Under the pieces are notes generated by a model. That model was not told the origin of the DNA and did no database searches. It was given only the letters and a program-made list of their open reading frames with translations. The position numbers were made by a program, and so were the translations under genes. A DNA stretch of 64,000 nucleotides from Rhipicephalus microplus (Eukaryota; Arthropoda; Arachnida; Ixodida; Ixodidae), in assembly GCF_043290135.1 (NCBI RefSeq), contig NC_134710.1:12663321-12727320 (forward strand), given 5' to 3'. Shown here one piece after another: positions 30,601-39,765 of this stretch (the stretch's first letter is position 1; each line of letters starts with the position of its first letter).

Positions 30601-33600
30601 AATACTTGCATGTCAGCTGTCATTGCAGCAAAATTTAAATGATCCATTTTAATATCATGGGTGACTCTTAGTACCTGCTTGGTAATGACTTATGCAAAGG
30701 AATTGGAGTTCTACTTGTTATGTGTGACAGATCTGAGAAATGATCATGCTTATCATTTAATTAGTAGTTGTTGCCCTTCTTTCTGCAGATACATATGCCG
30801 AAGCACGGGCAAATCTGCCAAGGGTAGAAAATGGATCCAACTTGGACGGCGAGGCAGAACTTGGGAAAGGCAGAAGAAAAAAAAATAAGAGATCCTATGA
30901 GTCTGAAGATGATGAAGGGGCACCATCACCTCCAGCTTCAATGATAAGACGTATAACACCATTTTTGAACTTTACGTAAAGTGAACTGCTTGTACTTATG
31001 TTTTTTAATAGTATTGAATCTTTTTACATCCTGCAATGCCTATTTTACAATGATAGCCCCACGGAATTGCTCACACTGTTTTCTGTTATCTACCGCCAAA
31101 AGTAACACTGGGTTATCTGGCTTTAGGGCTGTGAAATGCTGATTCTGGCTTGCTTTCTTAGGGAGAAAACACAAGCGACCAAGAAATTTAGAGAATCGGC
31201 CACTGCCCACCCAGCCACGGTCATTGGAACATGAAGGTGATATGCTTCTGGGATAAAATCCTGTTTTTTTTTCTTGCTATTTTATTTATCTCTCCTCTTT
31301 ACAACCCCTTTTTCTACACCCCTATGCAGGGTGGCAAACTGGTTAATAACTCCATGTTAACCTCTATTTACTTTTCATTTTCCTTTCCAAAATGTCATGT
31401 CAAATAGCATATGACATGCTTCTGACCTGCGATAACTGAGAATGTCAGCACGCATTTAAGTACTCGCTTCCAACCAAGAGTTTTTGCCAAAGGGGATATT
31501 GTACGTAAACCATGCACATCAGTTTTAGAGCAGCTCTTGAACACCCGTTCTTGCATTGAGTGGGGTCGCCATGGCCATCAGTGGCCTGATGGACATGAAA
31601 AAGTAACTGATAGACACAAAAAATTAAAACTGAGAAGAGAAATACCCAGGGTCGTATCGAATTTGGACACTTGCCCTTTGCTTGGTGTTGAGTATTCCAC
31701 GACAGAGTGATGCTAGCGCTTGAAATTCATTTTTTATATCATTCTCACTGCACAGATTTGTAACTTTGATTATGTTGTAGACGGAGCTGATTTCATGCAA
31801 GGTTTGCAGGTTTTCAGGAGCCATGAAGAAACAATGGAAAATTTGTCTAATCTTCACATGACTATTCTACTGTCCCATTACCCGCTGATTTTTTCTTGCC
31901 TCTGTTTTCTAACAGGGTATGCAGACAAGGCAGGGCGGCAACCACTGCAGCAGCATCGCACCACAGGCCAGGAAGGGGCTTTATGTAAGACTATGTTTGA
32001 TGAACAGCTCAAAGTGCATGTGTAGAATTACATTTCAAAGCTTCACTTATGTTTCTGCAGTGACTAGATCCAATATCAGTGAAGTGCCTGCGTTCGACTC
32101 CAGTTCACCAGCAGGCATTAGGCCATCACAAAGAGCCCCTTCACCGAGAATGGCATCACCTGAGGGTCAAAATGTTTACAGAGGTTCATACAGCAACAAC
32201 TGCAGACCTCTGGGTAAGTGATACAAAAGCTGCCTTCCATGGGTGTCACTTTACGTGTGAAGTCTACCTTCATATTTATTGTGTGTTATGTATGCAAGTT
32301 GTTATTTTACTTTAGGCACCAAGTTTTCCATATGCTAAGCAATATGTTTAGTCTAAAGCTATGGTAGAGCTAAATGGCATGGATGCTTCTTTTCAGTTTT
32401 GGAGCAACTTACTAACTGTAGTTGGTGTGTCAAGTGTAAATGTAGTTCCAGCCTTCTAAACTCTGGAACAACTAAAGCTTTGCATCACTTTGCAACTAAA
32501 GCTTTGCAGCAAGTGTTGATGGAAAGATGGTGGGAGCTTCGCGTAACTGGCCAAAATAACTGTCCCATCACTCTGATTCTTGTCCCTTTTCTTTTTTATG
32601 CAGACAATCTTGAAGGGCCACCATTTCAGCAGCATTACAGCAGTCAGCAAGGGGCTTCATGTAAGACGGTATTTTTGATAAAATGCTCAGGGGCTGTTTT
32701 TAGAATTGTGCAGCTTAAAAGGCTCATCTATGCTTCTGCAGGGACTGCACCCAATAATTGCCACGAGCCTGGCTTAGGCTTTCCCTCAACATCATCTATG
32801 CCTGCTCAGAGAGCAGGATATAATGAGGGGCAAAATGTCATCAGGAATTCTCCTACCAGTAGACACACACCTTCCAATTCCCCTAGCACTAGAAGCATAC
32901 CTTTTGGTAAGTAACATTAGAGCTTCCTTAGATCGGCACCTATTGTGATGCAGACTACCTTTATATTCATTGTTTGGGGAATACAAAGTGTTTTTGCCTG
33001 TACGTTATAAAGGTTTGCAAGTGCTAAGCAACACGTTTCGTCTGATAGCTGCACCAGTGGTAAACAACATAGGGTGCTTATTTGCAATTTCGGAACAATG
33101 TACCAAATGTAGTTGCTTTATCAAGTGTAAATGCCTGTTGTCTCAGAAAAATTGAAGCTAAGGTGCCAGTAATTAAAGCTTTAATACATAAACAACTGTT
33201 ATCACCTTTTTGGTGTACAGAACATGCCTCTTGATCGCAGTGGAAATGAGAAAACTGCGTGTCACTTCGATGGCAATGAGCACGCTTTTACCCCATAATC
33301 AAAAAAAAAATATTTTTTTTTCAGTAGACAGAAATGACAGTGGCATCACTTTGTAGCAAAAACAATGGCAACTGTCACTTGTAGGAACTGTCACTTACAG
33401 AGCATGCAGACAACCTTGAAAGGCAAGTGTTGCAGCAACATAACAGTAGTCAGCAAGGCCCTTCATGTAAGAATACTTTCGATGAAATGTTCAGAGCTAG
33501 TTTTTAGAAGTGCATCTTAAAACCTTCATCTATGCTTCTGTAGGGACTGCACACAATAATACCCATGGGTCTTCATTAGGCTTCCCCTCTAGCAATAGAA

Positions 33601-36199
33601 GCTCACCTCCTGGTAAGTAACATTAAAGCTTTCTTACCCGGGTGCCACTTCAGAGGTGAAGACAATCTTTGTATTTATTGTCTAGGGAATACAGTTTTTT
33701 TTCTCTTTAGATTAAAATCTTTGCAAGTGCTAAGCAAAACGTTTTGTCTTATAGCTGTGCCAGTCGTAAGCAGCATAATTGCTTATTTGCAATTTCGGAA
33801 CAATGTACTAACTGTAGTTGCTTTATCAAGTGTAAATACCTGATGTCTCAGAAAAATTGAAGCGAAGGTGCCACAATTAATACTTTTAATTCATAAACAA
33901 CTGTTGTCGCCTATTTAGTGTAGAGAACATGCCTCTTGATCACAGTGGAAATGAGGACTGTGTGTCACTTTGATGGCGATGAGCACGCTTTTACCCCATA
34001 AATGAAGAGTTATATTTTAAACATTTTTTTTTTGCTTTCGTTGGGAAAGTGATAGTGGCATCACTTTGCTGCAAAAACTATGGCAACTGTTATATGTATG
34101 GTCTGGTCACACATTGTTTCAGTGCTTAAAACATTAAAGTATCTGTTTCTGCTTATTCTATTTTTCACAAATTCACTTAATAACCTAACTTTCAACAATT
34201 TTTCTGAACTTATTCCAAGTTTTTGTTGAAAACTAGGTTGTAAATATATGGGTACACTGAATCACAGCACGCAATGAAGGTGCTTCATCTCAGTGTCAAC
34301 TCTGCATGCGTATTCAGGTCCTAAAAAGGCATCACTGAGCATGCTAACAAAATAACTGAAGCCATGTAGGCACAAATTTCTAAAACCGACAATAATGTGC
34401 AGAGAAGCCATAAACAACTGTGTGCTTGTTTTGCTGTGTTTAGTAGCACTTCTCATTTTCAATGTTATCTCAGCTTTTGCCATTTTATATGTTGCAATTC
34501 AGCGCTATTACTTCATGAACACGTCTTTACAGAATACGTGCGTCAACTCATGCGAATTTCGCAAACTATCCTGATGAGGCTAGAGCAGCTGGGACGACAG
34601 GTTGATGCCATGCAGCAGCACCTTTTCAACACAACAGTGAGGCTTCAAGATGAGACAAATGATGATGTGGTTTTGACACCGGTCAAGGATATTGACCAAT
34701 TTCTAAGTCTTGAGGGGAGACTTGCTGCTGATGGCAACATTAAGCTAAAGCTTGTACGTCATTCATTATATTTTTCTATAATTTTTTTTTCTAGTCACTG
34801 CATTAAGCTACTCTTCTAAAAAAAATAATGACCTCAAAACTGTACAGATACAGCAGCTTGCTGGCCTTGGTGGCTCAACTTTTGGGGCAGCAGCCAGGAG
34901 GATGCTGGAGCTTCTGCTAAGCCTTGAGGTTGCTGTGCAGTTCAGCTGGGCAGGCCAAAAAGGCAAAAGGAAGTTTGTGGATCTAGGTGTCACAGATGTC
35001 ATTTGCAGTGAGTAATTTGTTTCACAACACCATGTGCTGCAAGAGCCGTGTTTGAGTACAGACATTTCTAAGTCTGTTATCCACATTATCTTTCATTTGA
35101 AGTCAATAGCAAAAGAACAATCTTTTCATGAAAGCATTAAATTTTTTAGGATGCTTGCTAATTAAAATTATGTGCTTAAACGTGGAAAATTTTTAGCATG
35201 AAATATCTGTTGTCAGTAAGAAACCCTGCAGCTTCTTCAAGCACACTAGTATACTTGCATGGCACACATACGCAAGCATTCACTACTTGCAGAAGTTATT
35301 ATCAGGTAGCACTACTAGGCATTCTTAACTGTAGTGGAAATCTTATGTACAGATGAAAACTAACAGATGGAAGCTCATAGTGATCACTGAGGATCTCTAA
35401 ACAGGAATAAGTACCTAAGACAAGCTGGTCAACATTTTCATACATGGACGTATTTTCGTCAAAGGCGCCTCATCATTCTTTGCATGCTAGGTTTCAAAAA
35501 AGTTACAATGATGTCTTCTTCGTGGTGTTCTTCTTGTAATGCAACACATAGTGTCAATGTCAGTACTCTTGAAATTAACATGGGGAAGGATGGCAAGGAC
35601 CTTTAATGATGATGTGCCCACCTATCAAAATGTCGATCATGCTGACTAGAGGTACTTCTTCAAACAACCTATGTAGCATTATATTAATGTATTATGTTTG
35701 TGTAATTCCTGTTTTATGAACTTTGTACTTTTTCAGAGGCCGTGAGGCGAAATTTTCCGGAAACAAAAAAAAATGACATCGAGTGTGTGATTAAAGTGTG
35801 GCTTCGGCATGCTGGGGAAAAGCTCCAGAAGCAGCGCTTAAGAACTTCTCGCACTCACCATGAGGGTGAGTTTTATTATCTGTGCTGTTGAAGCTATCAT
35901 AACATATGATACTTTTGCTGTTATAGTTTAAATAATTTTCTTGCCTTACTCGAATTTTGATGTGTATGCAAGCATGAACTATATAAATCATTTTCACCAT
36001 TATATAATGGCTAGTTCGTACCTGCACATTATGGTAATATAATTTTCATTTTATGCTTTCAAATCTGGCATGCTGTTATTGTCTTAATATTCTTATTGAT
36101 ACTCTAAATTCACTTGTGCTTCAAGATATGCTGCTTTCTATTACTACAGAATGTCTTCAAAGTGTCGCGTTGTCAAGCCCATCGGATGAAGACCTCTGA
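27635..36199 (+). CDS. DUF4806-type second protein of the EnSpm-like element, 14-exon model
   Basis: Hand-built model: exons 27635-27641, 30147-30332, 30789-30950, 31162-31236, 31916-31984, 32061-32213, 32604-32660, 32742-32906, 33410-33466, 33544-33612, 34533-34753, 34848-35007, 35737-35865 and 36150-36199. Every intron is GT-AG, the frame never breaks, and the total is 1560 nt (519 aa). The N-terminus (GQYVVVLF..., WLKGDGCLWP, then TYAEARANL) and the C-terminus (LGGSTFGAAARRML, QFSWAGQKGKRKF, VIKVWLRHA) match the DUF4806 family pattern as I know it. The middle is low-complexity S/P/R-rich. Function unknown; a DNA-binding or transposition accessory role would be inference. Small exons, especially exon 1, need RNA support. 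An AATAAA lies near 36251. Confidence 0.7.
27859..30081 (+). CDS. EnSpm/CACTA-like transposase, intact
   Basis: A 740-aa frame from the ATG at 27859 (MAESADRKFRREINRRVN), open without lesions. After an acidic, variable N-terminal third come conserved blocks: FNIDGLPVSKSS near residue 250 and a cysteine-rich YYSCTKCDVKG zinc-like segment near 352. PLDYMHLVCLGV follows near 406 and FPFENHMSSLKRML near 566. These match animal transposase domain proteins that I associate with EnSpm. The open frame extends upstream to a GTG at 27796; an in-phase acceptor at 27825-27826 could link it to the exon at 27635-27641. The stop codon overlaps an AATAAA at 30080-30085. Confidence 0.85.
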   Translation: MAESADRKFRREINRRVNASFQLIDSEADVINDTRYVDRDSRNAERESDLPSEACAVDLEDGHRRLCVHDRERPSAHSSIVPETDVPQGHVLISGDACYPSGCSVSVPHDHTDFERRAFHDSSAAASTSATSQVRQRDSFELAPTGSNEEQVCERGSVDSLLAFRERLQAWALQSRASHTSVTSLLRVLQSHECFSALPSTARALLQTPKKCLEVLQLAGGKYHHFGLSAGLQRVLQDCAELPRILKLSFNIDGLPVSKSSRGQFWCILGRISNLEDKAPFIVGVFFGSSKPNNANDFLRPFVCDINAAITTGITIGETAIPVSLYALICDAPAKAFVLYVRSHTGYYSCTKCDVKGVYCEGRVCFPNVNARKRTDDSFRLKVQEEHHTGESILEELPFDLVKDIPLDYMHLVCLGVMNKLLTLWVRGPKVTRLGSKVRLEMSEKNSQIARCVPCDFSRKPRSIAELDRWKATEFRFFLLYGGPVVLSSLIPAHMYKNFLALHVGISVLSTPAAPASEIEYAGNMLKFFIRTFISIYGKEHVSHNVHGLCHLADDVTHLGPLDSWSAFPFENHMSSLKRMLRKPDLPLEQLCNRLAEQAHRPLRHKKTESHVVFAAEHADGPLVAPCRGPEFKKVTLPGNVILRAEKRNGCCRLSDGSIVVIDNFAHLPCGEPCIIGRKFLKCEDFYSLPCPSSILGIYSVSQPSSLRYWPLKNISQKCLKVYLKRKSIVFPLLHATVHM
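30080..30085 (+). terminator. AATAAA signal overlapping the transposase stop codon
   Basis: The TAA stop at 30079-30081 runs into AATAAA. If used, it would end the transposase transcript before the next exon at 30147; if skipped, the longer DUF4806 transcript could form. Confidence 0.5.
31916..33612 (+). repeat. Three tandem copies of an exon pair in the DUF4806-type gene
   Basis: Three successive units each carry a short exon (31916-31984, 32604-32660, 33410-33466) and a second exon (32061-32213, 32742-32906, 33544-33612) with matching splice sites and intron wording (tcatgtaaga, tatgcttctgcaggga, taagtaacatta). Spacings are about 690 and 806 bases. Units 2 and 3 are closer to each other than to unit 1. 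All exons in the block keep the same splice phase, so duplication adds protein without a frameshift. Confidence 0.75.
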
Positions 36200-36439
36200 A
36201 GGCACAGGGCAAGAAGTCTCATCTAGTGAAAACTGCCAAGTTTCATTCCTGAAAATAAACATGTTTTCTGTGCATTGCTGTTTTTATTGCTATACTTGAA
36301 GAAATTGTTACTGAAACCTCACAGGCAGTGCTTTAAAGAGTGTGCATGTTCAGGCACTTTTGATTGATCAGTTGTCATTTCAGCGCTCCAAAAGAAGAAT
36401 TAGAGCAACTTTTCGTAAGGTCTGATGAGTGCCTAGGTC

Positions 36440-36636
36440 TTGTATGCTTCGTCCTCAAAAAGTACTAGACTCATCATAATGTGCTCTTTTCTGGATGCCC
36501 TGAGGACGATCTGAGGCCGGACAAACGGACTGGTTTAGGACCACTTGAGGTTCATTTGAGGGCTTCCTCAGGTCATACTTTCGTACGGTGTAGGTCATCC
36601 TCAGGACAACCTCAGGTTGTCGGAGCGTTGTCTGGG
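36440..36636 (+). repeat. Right subterminal motif array and TIR of the EnSpm-like element
   Basis: Contains gtcctcaaaa, ccctgaggacgatctgagg, cttgaggttcatttgaggg and cctcaggacaacctcagg, and ends gttgtctggg at 36636. Reverse complemented, it matches the left TIR over the first 10 bases exactly and the next 30 imperfectly. Confidence 0.7.
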
Positions 36637-37050
36637 TTGGTGAGTGACAATTTTAGTCTGGCCCAAGAGACAATCGTGGGTGTCGAAAAAGTCATTGTAT
36701 GAGGTCAAAACCTGGCAGAGAGCATCGGTCTGGTGAGGCGAAAGCTCCGATCCAATCGTCTTTCGAAAAATAGCATAGTCTGAGCTGGGTGACCGCGAGA
36801 CTGCACTTCGATCAGAAGCAGATACAGCGACAATACTGACATCGTCGTCTGTTATGGCAGTTAGCTGGGCTAGCGACATCTGGCAGGGCAACACTTGAGG
36901 GGTGAAACCAAAGTTAAGGAGTGGAAGGAACACACAGTTATCCACTATGGTCGTGATGGTATGGGGTACAGTAACATTGCGTGTCAGCCGAACGTCAGTA
37001 ATCGGCGTAATGGTATAATCACCGTCAGGAATGAGAAGGGCCGATGACAA
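36637..37050 (-). pseudogene. G3 pol, upstream piece (protease to RT linker)
   Basis: Resumes G3 on the far side of the DNA transposon. The frame 36601-37050 reads PDGDYTITPITDVRLTRNV and LGQTKIVTH, clearly homologous to G4 pol at about 42330-42770. It ends abruptly at about 37050, where LINE sequence begins, so protease, gag and 5' LTR of G3 are absent. Confidence 0.85.
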
Positions 37051-39030
37051 AGACCACTGATGTCACTGTTATAGGACGGTAGTTGTTTATGTCAGCTTTG
37101 TCCCCCATTCCTTTATAGATCATGCTCATCCTGCTAAGTTTCCATCCATCGGGGACTTCACCATCGATTATTGTTTTGCTCCCTGCCTCTCTCAAAGTCT
37201 GTTTAGTCTTCGGACCCAGTGTCTTTATCAGCATAATTGGAATGGTATCTGGGCCTGTTGATGTACTACTAGGAACCCTCTTTTCAGCCTTTTCCCACTC
37301 TCGTTGTGAAAATGGAGCCATTGCGCCACTTGATCCATCCTTGTCTATTGTGGTGCATAAGGCACTTCTTTGTTGAAATTTTTCTGTCACTCTTGTTCTT
37401 ATATGTTCTATAGCTTTGTGCTCTTCTAGCCTAGCACCTTGAGCTGTACTTATAAGCCATTGTTCTAGGCTTGTCTCTTTTCTCAGGAAGTTTAGATGGT
37501 TCCAAAATTTCGCAGCTGCCTTTCTATCCTTTTTATGTACTTCTGCCAGCCACTGCACCCCCTTTCTTCTAATCTTTTCATTATCAGAAGGGATGCTTCC
37601 CTTCTTCAGCTTGGAAAGATGTCCCATTTTCTTTCAACATAACCCCTTGCTTCACCACTCTGCTTAGCATGTCTATGTTTCCTAGAGGCTTCCTGACATT
37701 TTTGCGATGGCTCTCTTAACTTCCTCATCCCGCCAAAGCTTGGGTTTGTGTCTTCTTTTCCGAGGGGACTTGTCACAAGCCTCAGCAAGCTCCAGCTCAG
37801 TCTAATTAGATTGGTGTATGTCCACACTGCTTTATTATCCTCAGTGATTACTTTCTCAATTTGTCTAGTGGCTCTTTCATTTTGCCTTTCTGAATAAAAA
37901 TTTTCCTGTGGTTGCTCATCTTGTCTCCTTCCCACTTTCACTGCTCTTCCAAAACTTAGCTTGATATGTTCCTGATCACTACCCAGACTTCTGGAGCCAC
38001 CTCCATCTATGTGCATTCCCCCTAGCTTATCATATATCCTATGTGACATCAGTGCGCAATCTATCGTCGACTACAGCCTTCCTACCTCCCATTTTATTTG
38101 CCCTTCACACTTCTCAGTACTGTTGCAAATGATGAAATCATGCCTTTCACACATAGCCATGATCAATTTGCCTGTTGGGTCAGTATACCCATCTATATCT
38201 TCTATGTGCGCATTCGTATCTCCTAGTATAATTATCTCGCACTCTCCTCCTAATTCCTCAATGTCCTCTGATATACACTCCACCATTGCCTGGTTTTCCT
38301 CTCTGGCCTTTGCTCCCGTCAACAAGTACACCAAACCAAAGAGTGTCATCTGCTCAGCTACTTTCCCTCTTAACCATAAATGTTCCATGCATCACTGCTT
38401 GACTCCATGCCAATCCATACTTTTATCTATGAATGCACCAATTCCACCCCCCTTTTTGCTGTCTTCTGTTCCCAATATTTCAATATTCCCCTACGTAGTC
38501 CGGATTGCAAGGTGGTTGCTCCATGTCCCGAAGATGTATCCCCACAACCCCATATACCATCAGCTCCTCCTGCCTCAACTGCTCTTCCCACTTTCTTCCA
38601 CTTTAACCACTTTCTCCCACTTTAACCTATTCCTGCCACGCTGCATGTTAATATAGACTACATCTAACTTGATTGATTTGATTGATTGATTTGTGGGGTT
38701 TAACGTCCCAAAACGACTATTCGATTATGAGAGACGCCGTAGTGGAGGGCTCCGGAAATTTTGACCACCTGGGGTTCTTTAACGTGCACCCAAATCTGAG
38801 TACACGGGCCTACAACATTTCCGCCTCCATCGGAAATGCAGCCGCCGCAGCCGGGAATCGAACCCGCGACCTGCGGGTCAGCAGCCGAGTATCTGAGCCA
38901 CTAGACCACCGCGGCGGGGCAACCTACATCTAACTTAGCTCGGCCCTTGTGCTTACGCCAATTTCTTCTCTCATGGACTCTGTGTGGCTTGAATATTTGT
39001 GCCCCTTTAGAACCGTCTTTGGTTACGCTG
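37051..39030 (-). pseudogene. Decayed LINE, endonuclease and N-terminal RT only
   Basis: Minus-strand fragments in several frames. The N-terminus lies near 38600-38937, an endonuclease piece with LGDTNAHIEDIDGYTD at 38071-38388, a linker at 37606-38049, and the start of RT at 37025-37627 (PSSTSTGPDTIPIMLIK, DINNYRPITVTSV). The catalytic part of RT is missing because the sequence switches to G3 at about 37050. A SINE interrupts it at 38671-38923. It may be the same family as the C-terminal LINE fragment at 45381-46070; this is inference. Confidence 0.75.
38671..38923 (-). mobile_element. tRNA-derived SINE, Ruka-like, copy 2
   Basis: Minus orientation with (gatt)n tail at the left and ccgccgcggc head at the right. 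B-box-like gggaatcgaacccgcgacc is present. The 13-bp target duplication ctacatctaactt is perfect at 38658-38670 and 38924-38936. It is inserted in the 5' part of the decayed LINE. Confidence 0.92.
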
Positions 39031-39150
39031 TTGGCCTCAGGGCTCTGGGTCCCCCTAAAAAAGCTGTTGGCCTCAGGTCTGGGGGCCAAAAGCTGTTGGC
39101 CCAGAGCCCTGTTGGCCTCAGGGCTGTGGGTCCCCCTAAAAAAGGGGTCG
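39031..39150 (+). repeat. Short tandem repeat with ctgttggcctcagg units
   Basis: Units of ctgttggcctcagggctctgg and gtccccctaaaaaagg-type segments alternate three to four times, with partial reversal of some pieces. Junction between the LINE remnant and the following unrecognised sequence. No coding function seen. Confidence 0.6.
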
Positions 39151-39579
39151 TTAAACGCTCGCTCTAAAGCGACAATGCGAAGCCACCGGCATCCACACGC
39201 ACTAACTTGGTGACGTCATCATAAGTAATGATTTGCCTATCTAGGAACACGGGACTCTTCGGAACTTGCGAGTGTGTGAAACCGGAACACCCATCAGCGT
39301 CTTTGCCATACGCAATCTGCACTACCTTGAACTCTGACGTCATATTAGGCAGCGTTCTTGTGGGACGCGGATCGTGCATGGCAGACGCCGATGAGCGCCT
39401 CTTCCGCGCGCTCGATATGCCCAATATAGTTCCGCGTACCGAGATAGGCAAAGCGTCTATGCAGGTCCACTCGGACTGATGATATAGTCAGCACATGTGT
39501 CTGCCGATGGTGTTGCATTGTCGTTGTAAAGCAACCGTTTCACGACCCCTTTAGGCGGGTATCTAGAAGGAGGCTATGA
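39151..39579. other. Unrecognised stretch left of G4
   Basis: Frames of 83-95 codons exist on both strands (plus 39228-39479, minus 39164-39451) with protein-like wording, for example VVQIAYGKDADGCSG on the minus strand, but neither is long enough to assign. It could be the end of a host or transposon exon. Confidence 0.25.
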
Positions 39580-39729
39580 TGTTACGGGGAATAAAGTATA
39601 CACTGATGAACAAATGTGTACTGGCGAATATACTGGCGAGCTAATGCGTACGACGCTGCTGCAGTCCGAGCACGTTCCCGTTCAGCACTTCGTCGTCGTC
39701 ATCCTCAGGCATCTACTTAGCCCGTGACA
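39580..39729 (-). repeat. G4 3' LTR
   Basis: 150 bp, TGTTACGGGG...CCCGTGACA in plus orientation, identical by eye to 44522-44671. The inner side ttacccgccggcgg is the polypurine tract on the minus strand. Confidence 0.92.
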
Positions 39730-39765
39730 TTACCCGCCGGCGGCAGAAGCACCGTCCCGGTGCGA

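Larger units (their letters stand above)
26640..36636 (+). mobile_element. EnSpm/CACTA-like (CMC) DNA transposon, 9997 bp, two genes
   Basis: Both ends begin CCCAGACAAC when read inward and match imperfectly for about 40 bases. A TT dinucleotide flanks both sides (26638-26639 and 36637-36638). Removing the unit with one TT leaves 28 bases between conserved words in G3, exactly the spacing in G4. Subterminal GTCCTCA/TGAGGAC-type motifs are dense in the outer 200 bases at both ends. Inside are an intact transposase frame and a multi-exon DUF4806-type gene. The superfamily name rests on the transposase sequence as I know it; the TIR does not begin CACTA. Confidence 0.88.

Noticed and set aside
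38009..38656. 215-codon plus-strand frame
   Set aside because: Antisense of the decayed LINE endonuclease region; it is S/P-rich with no domain.
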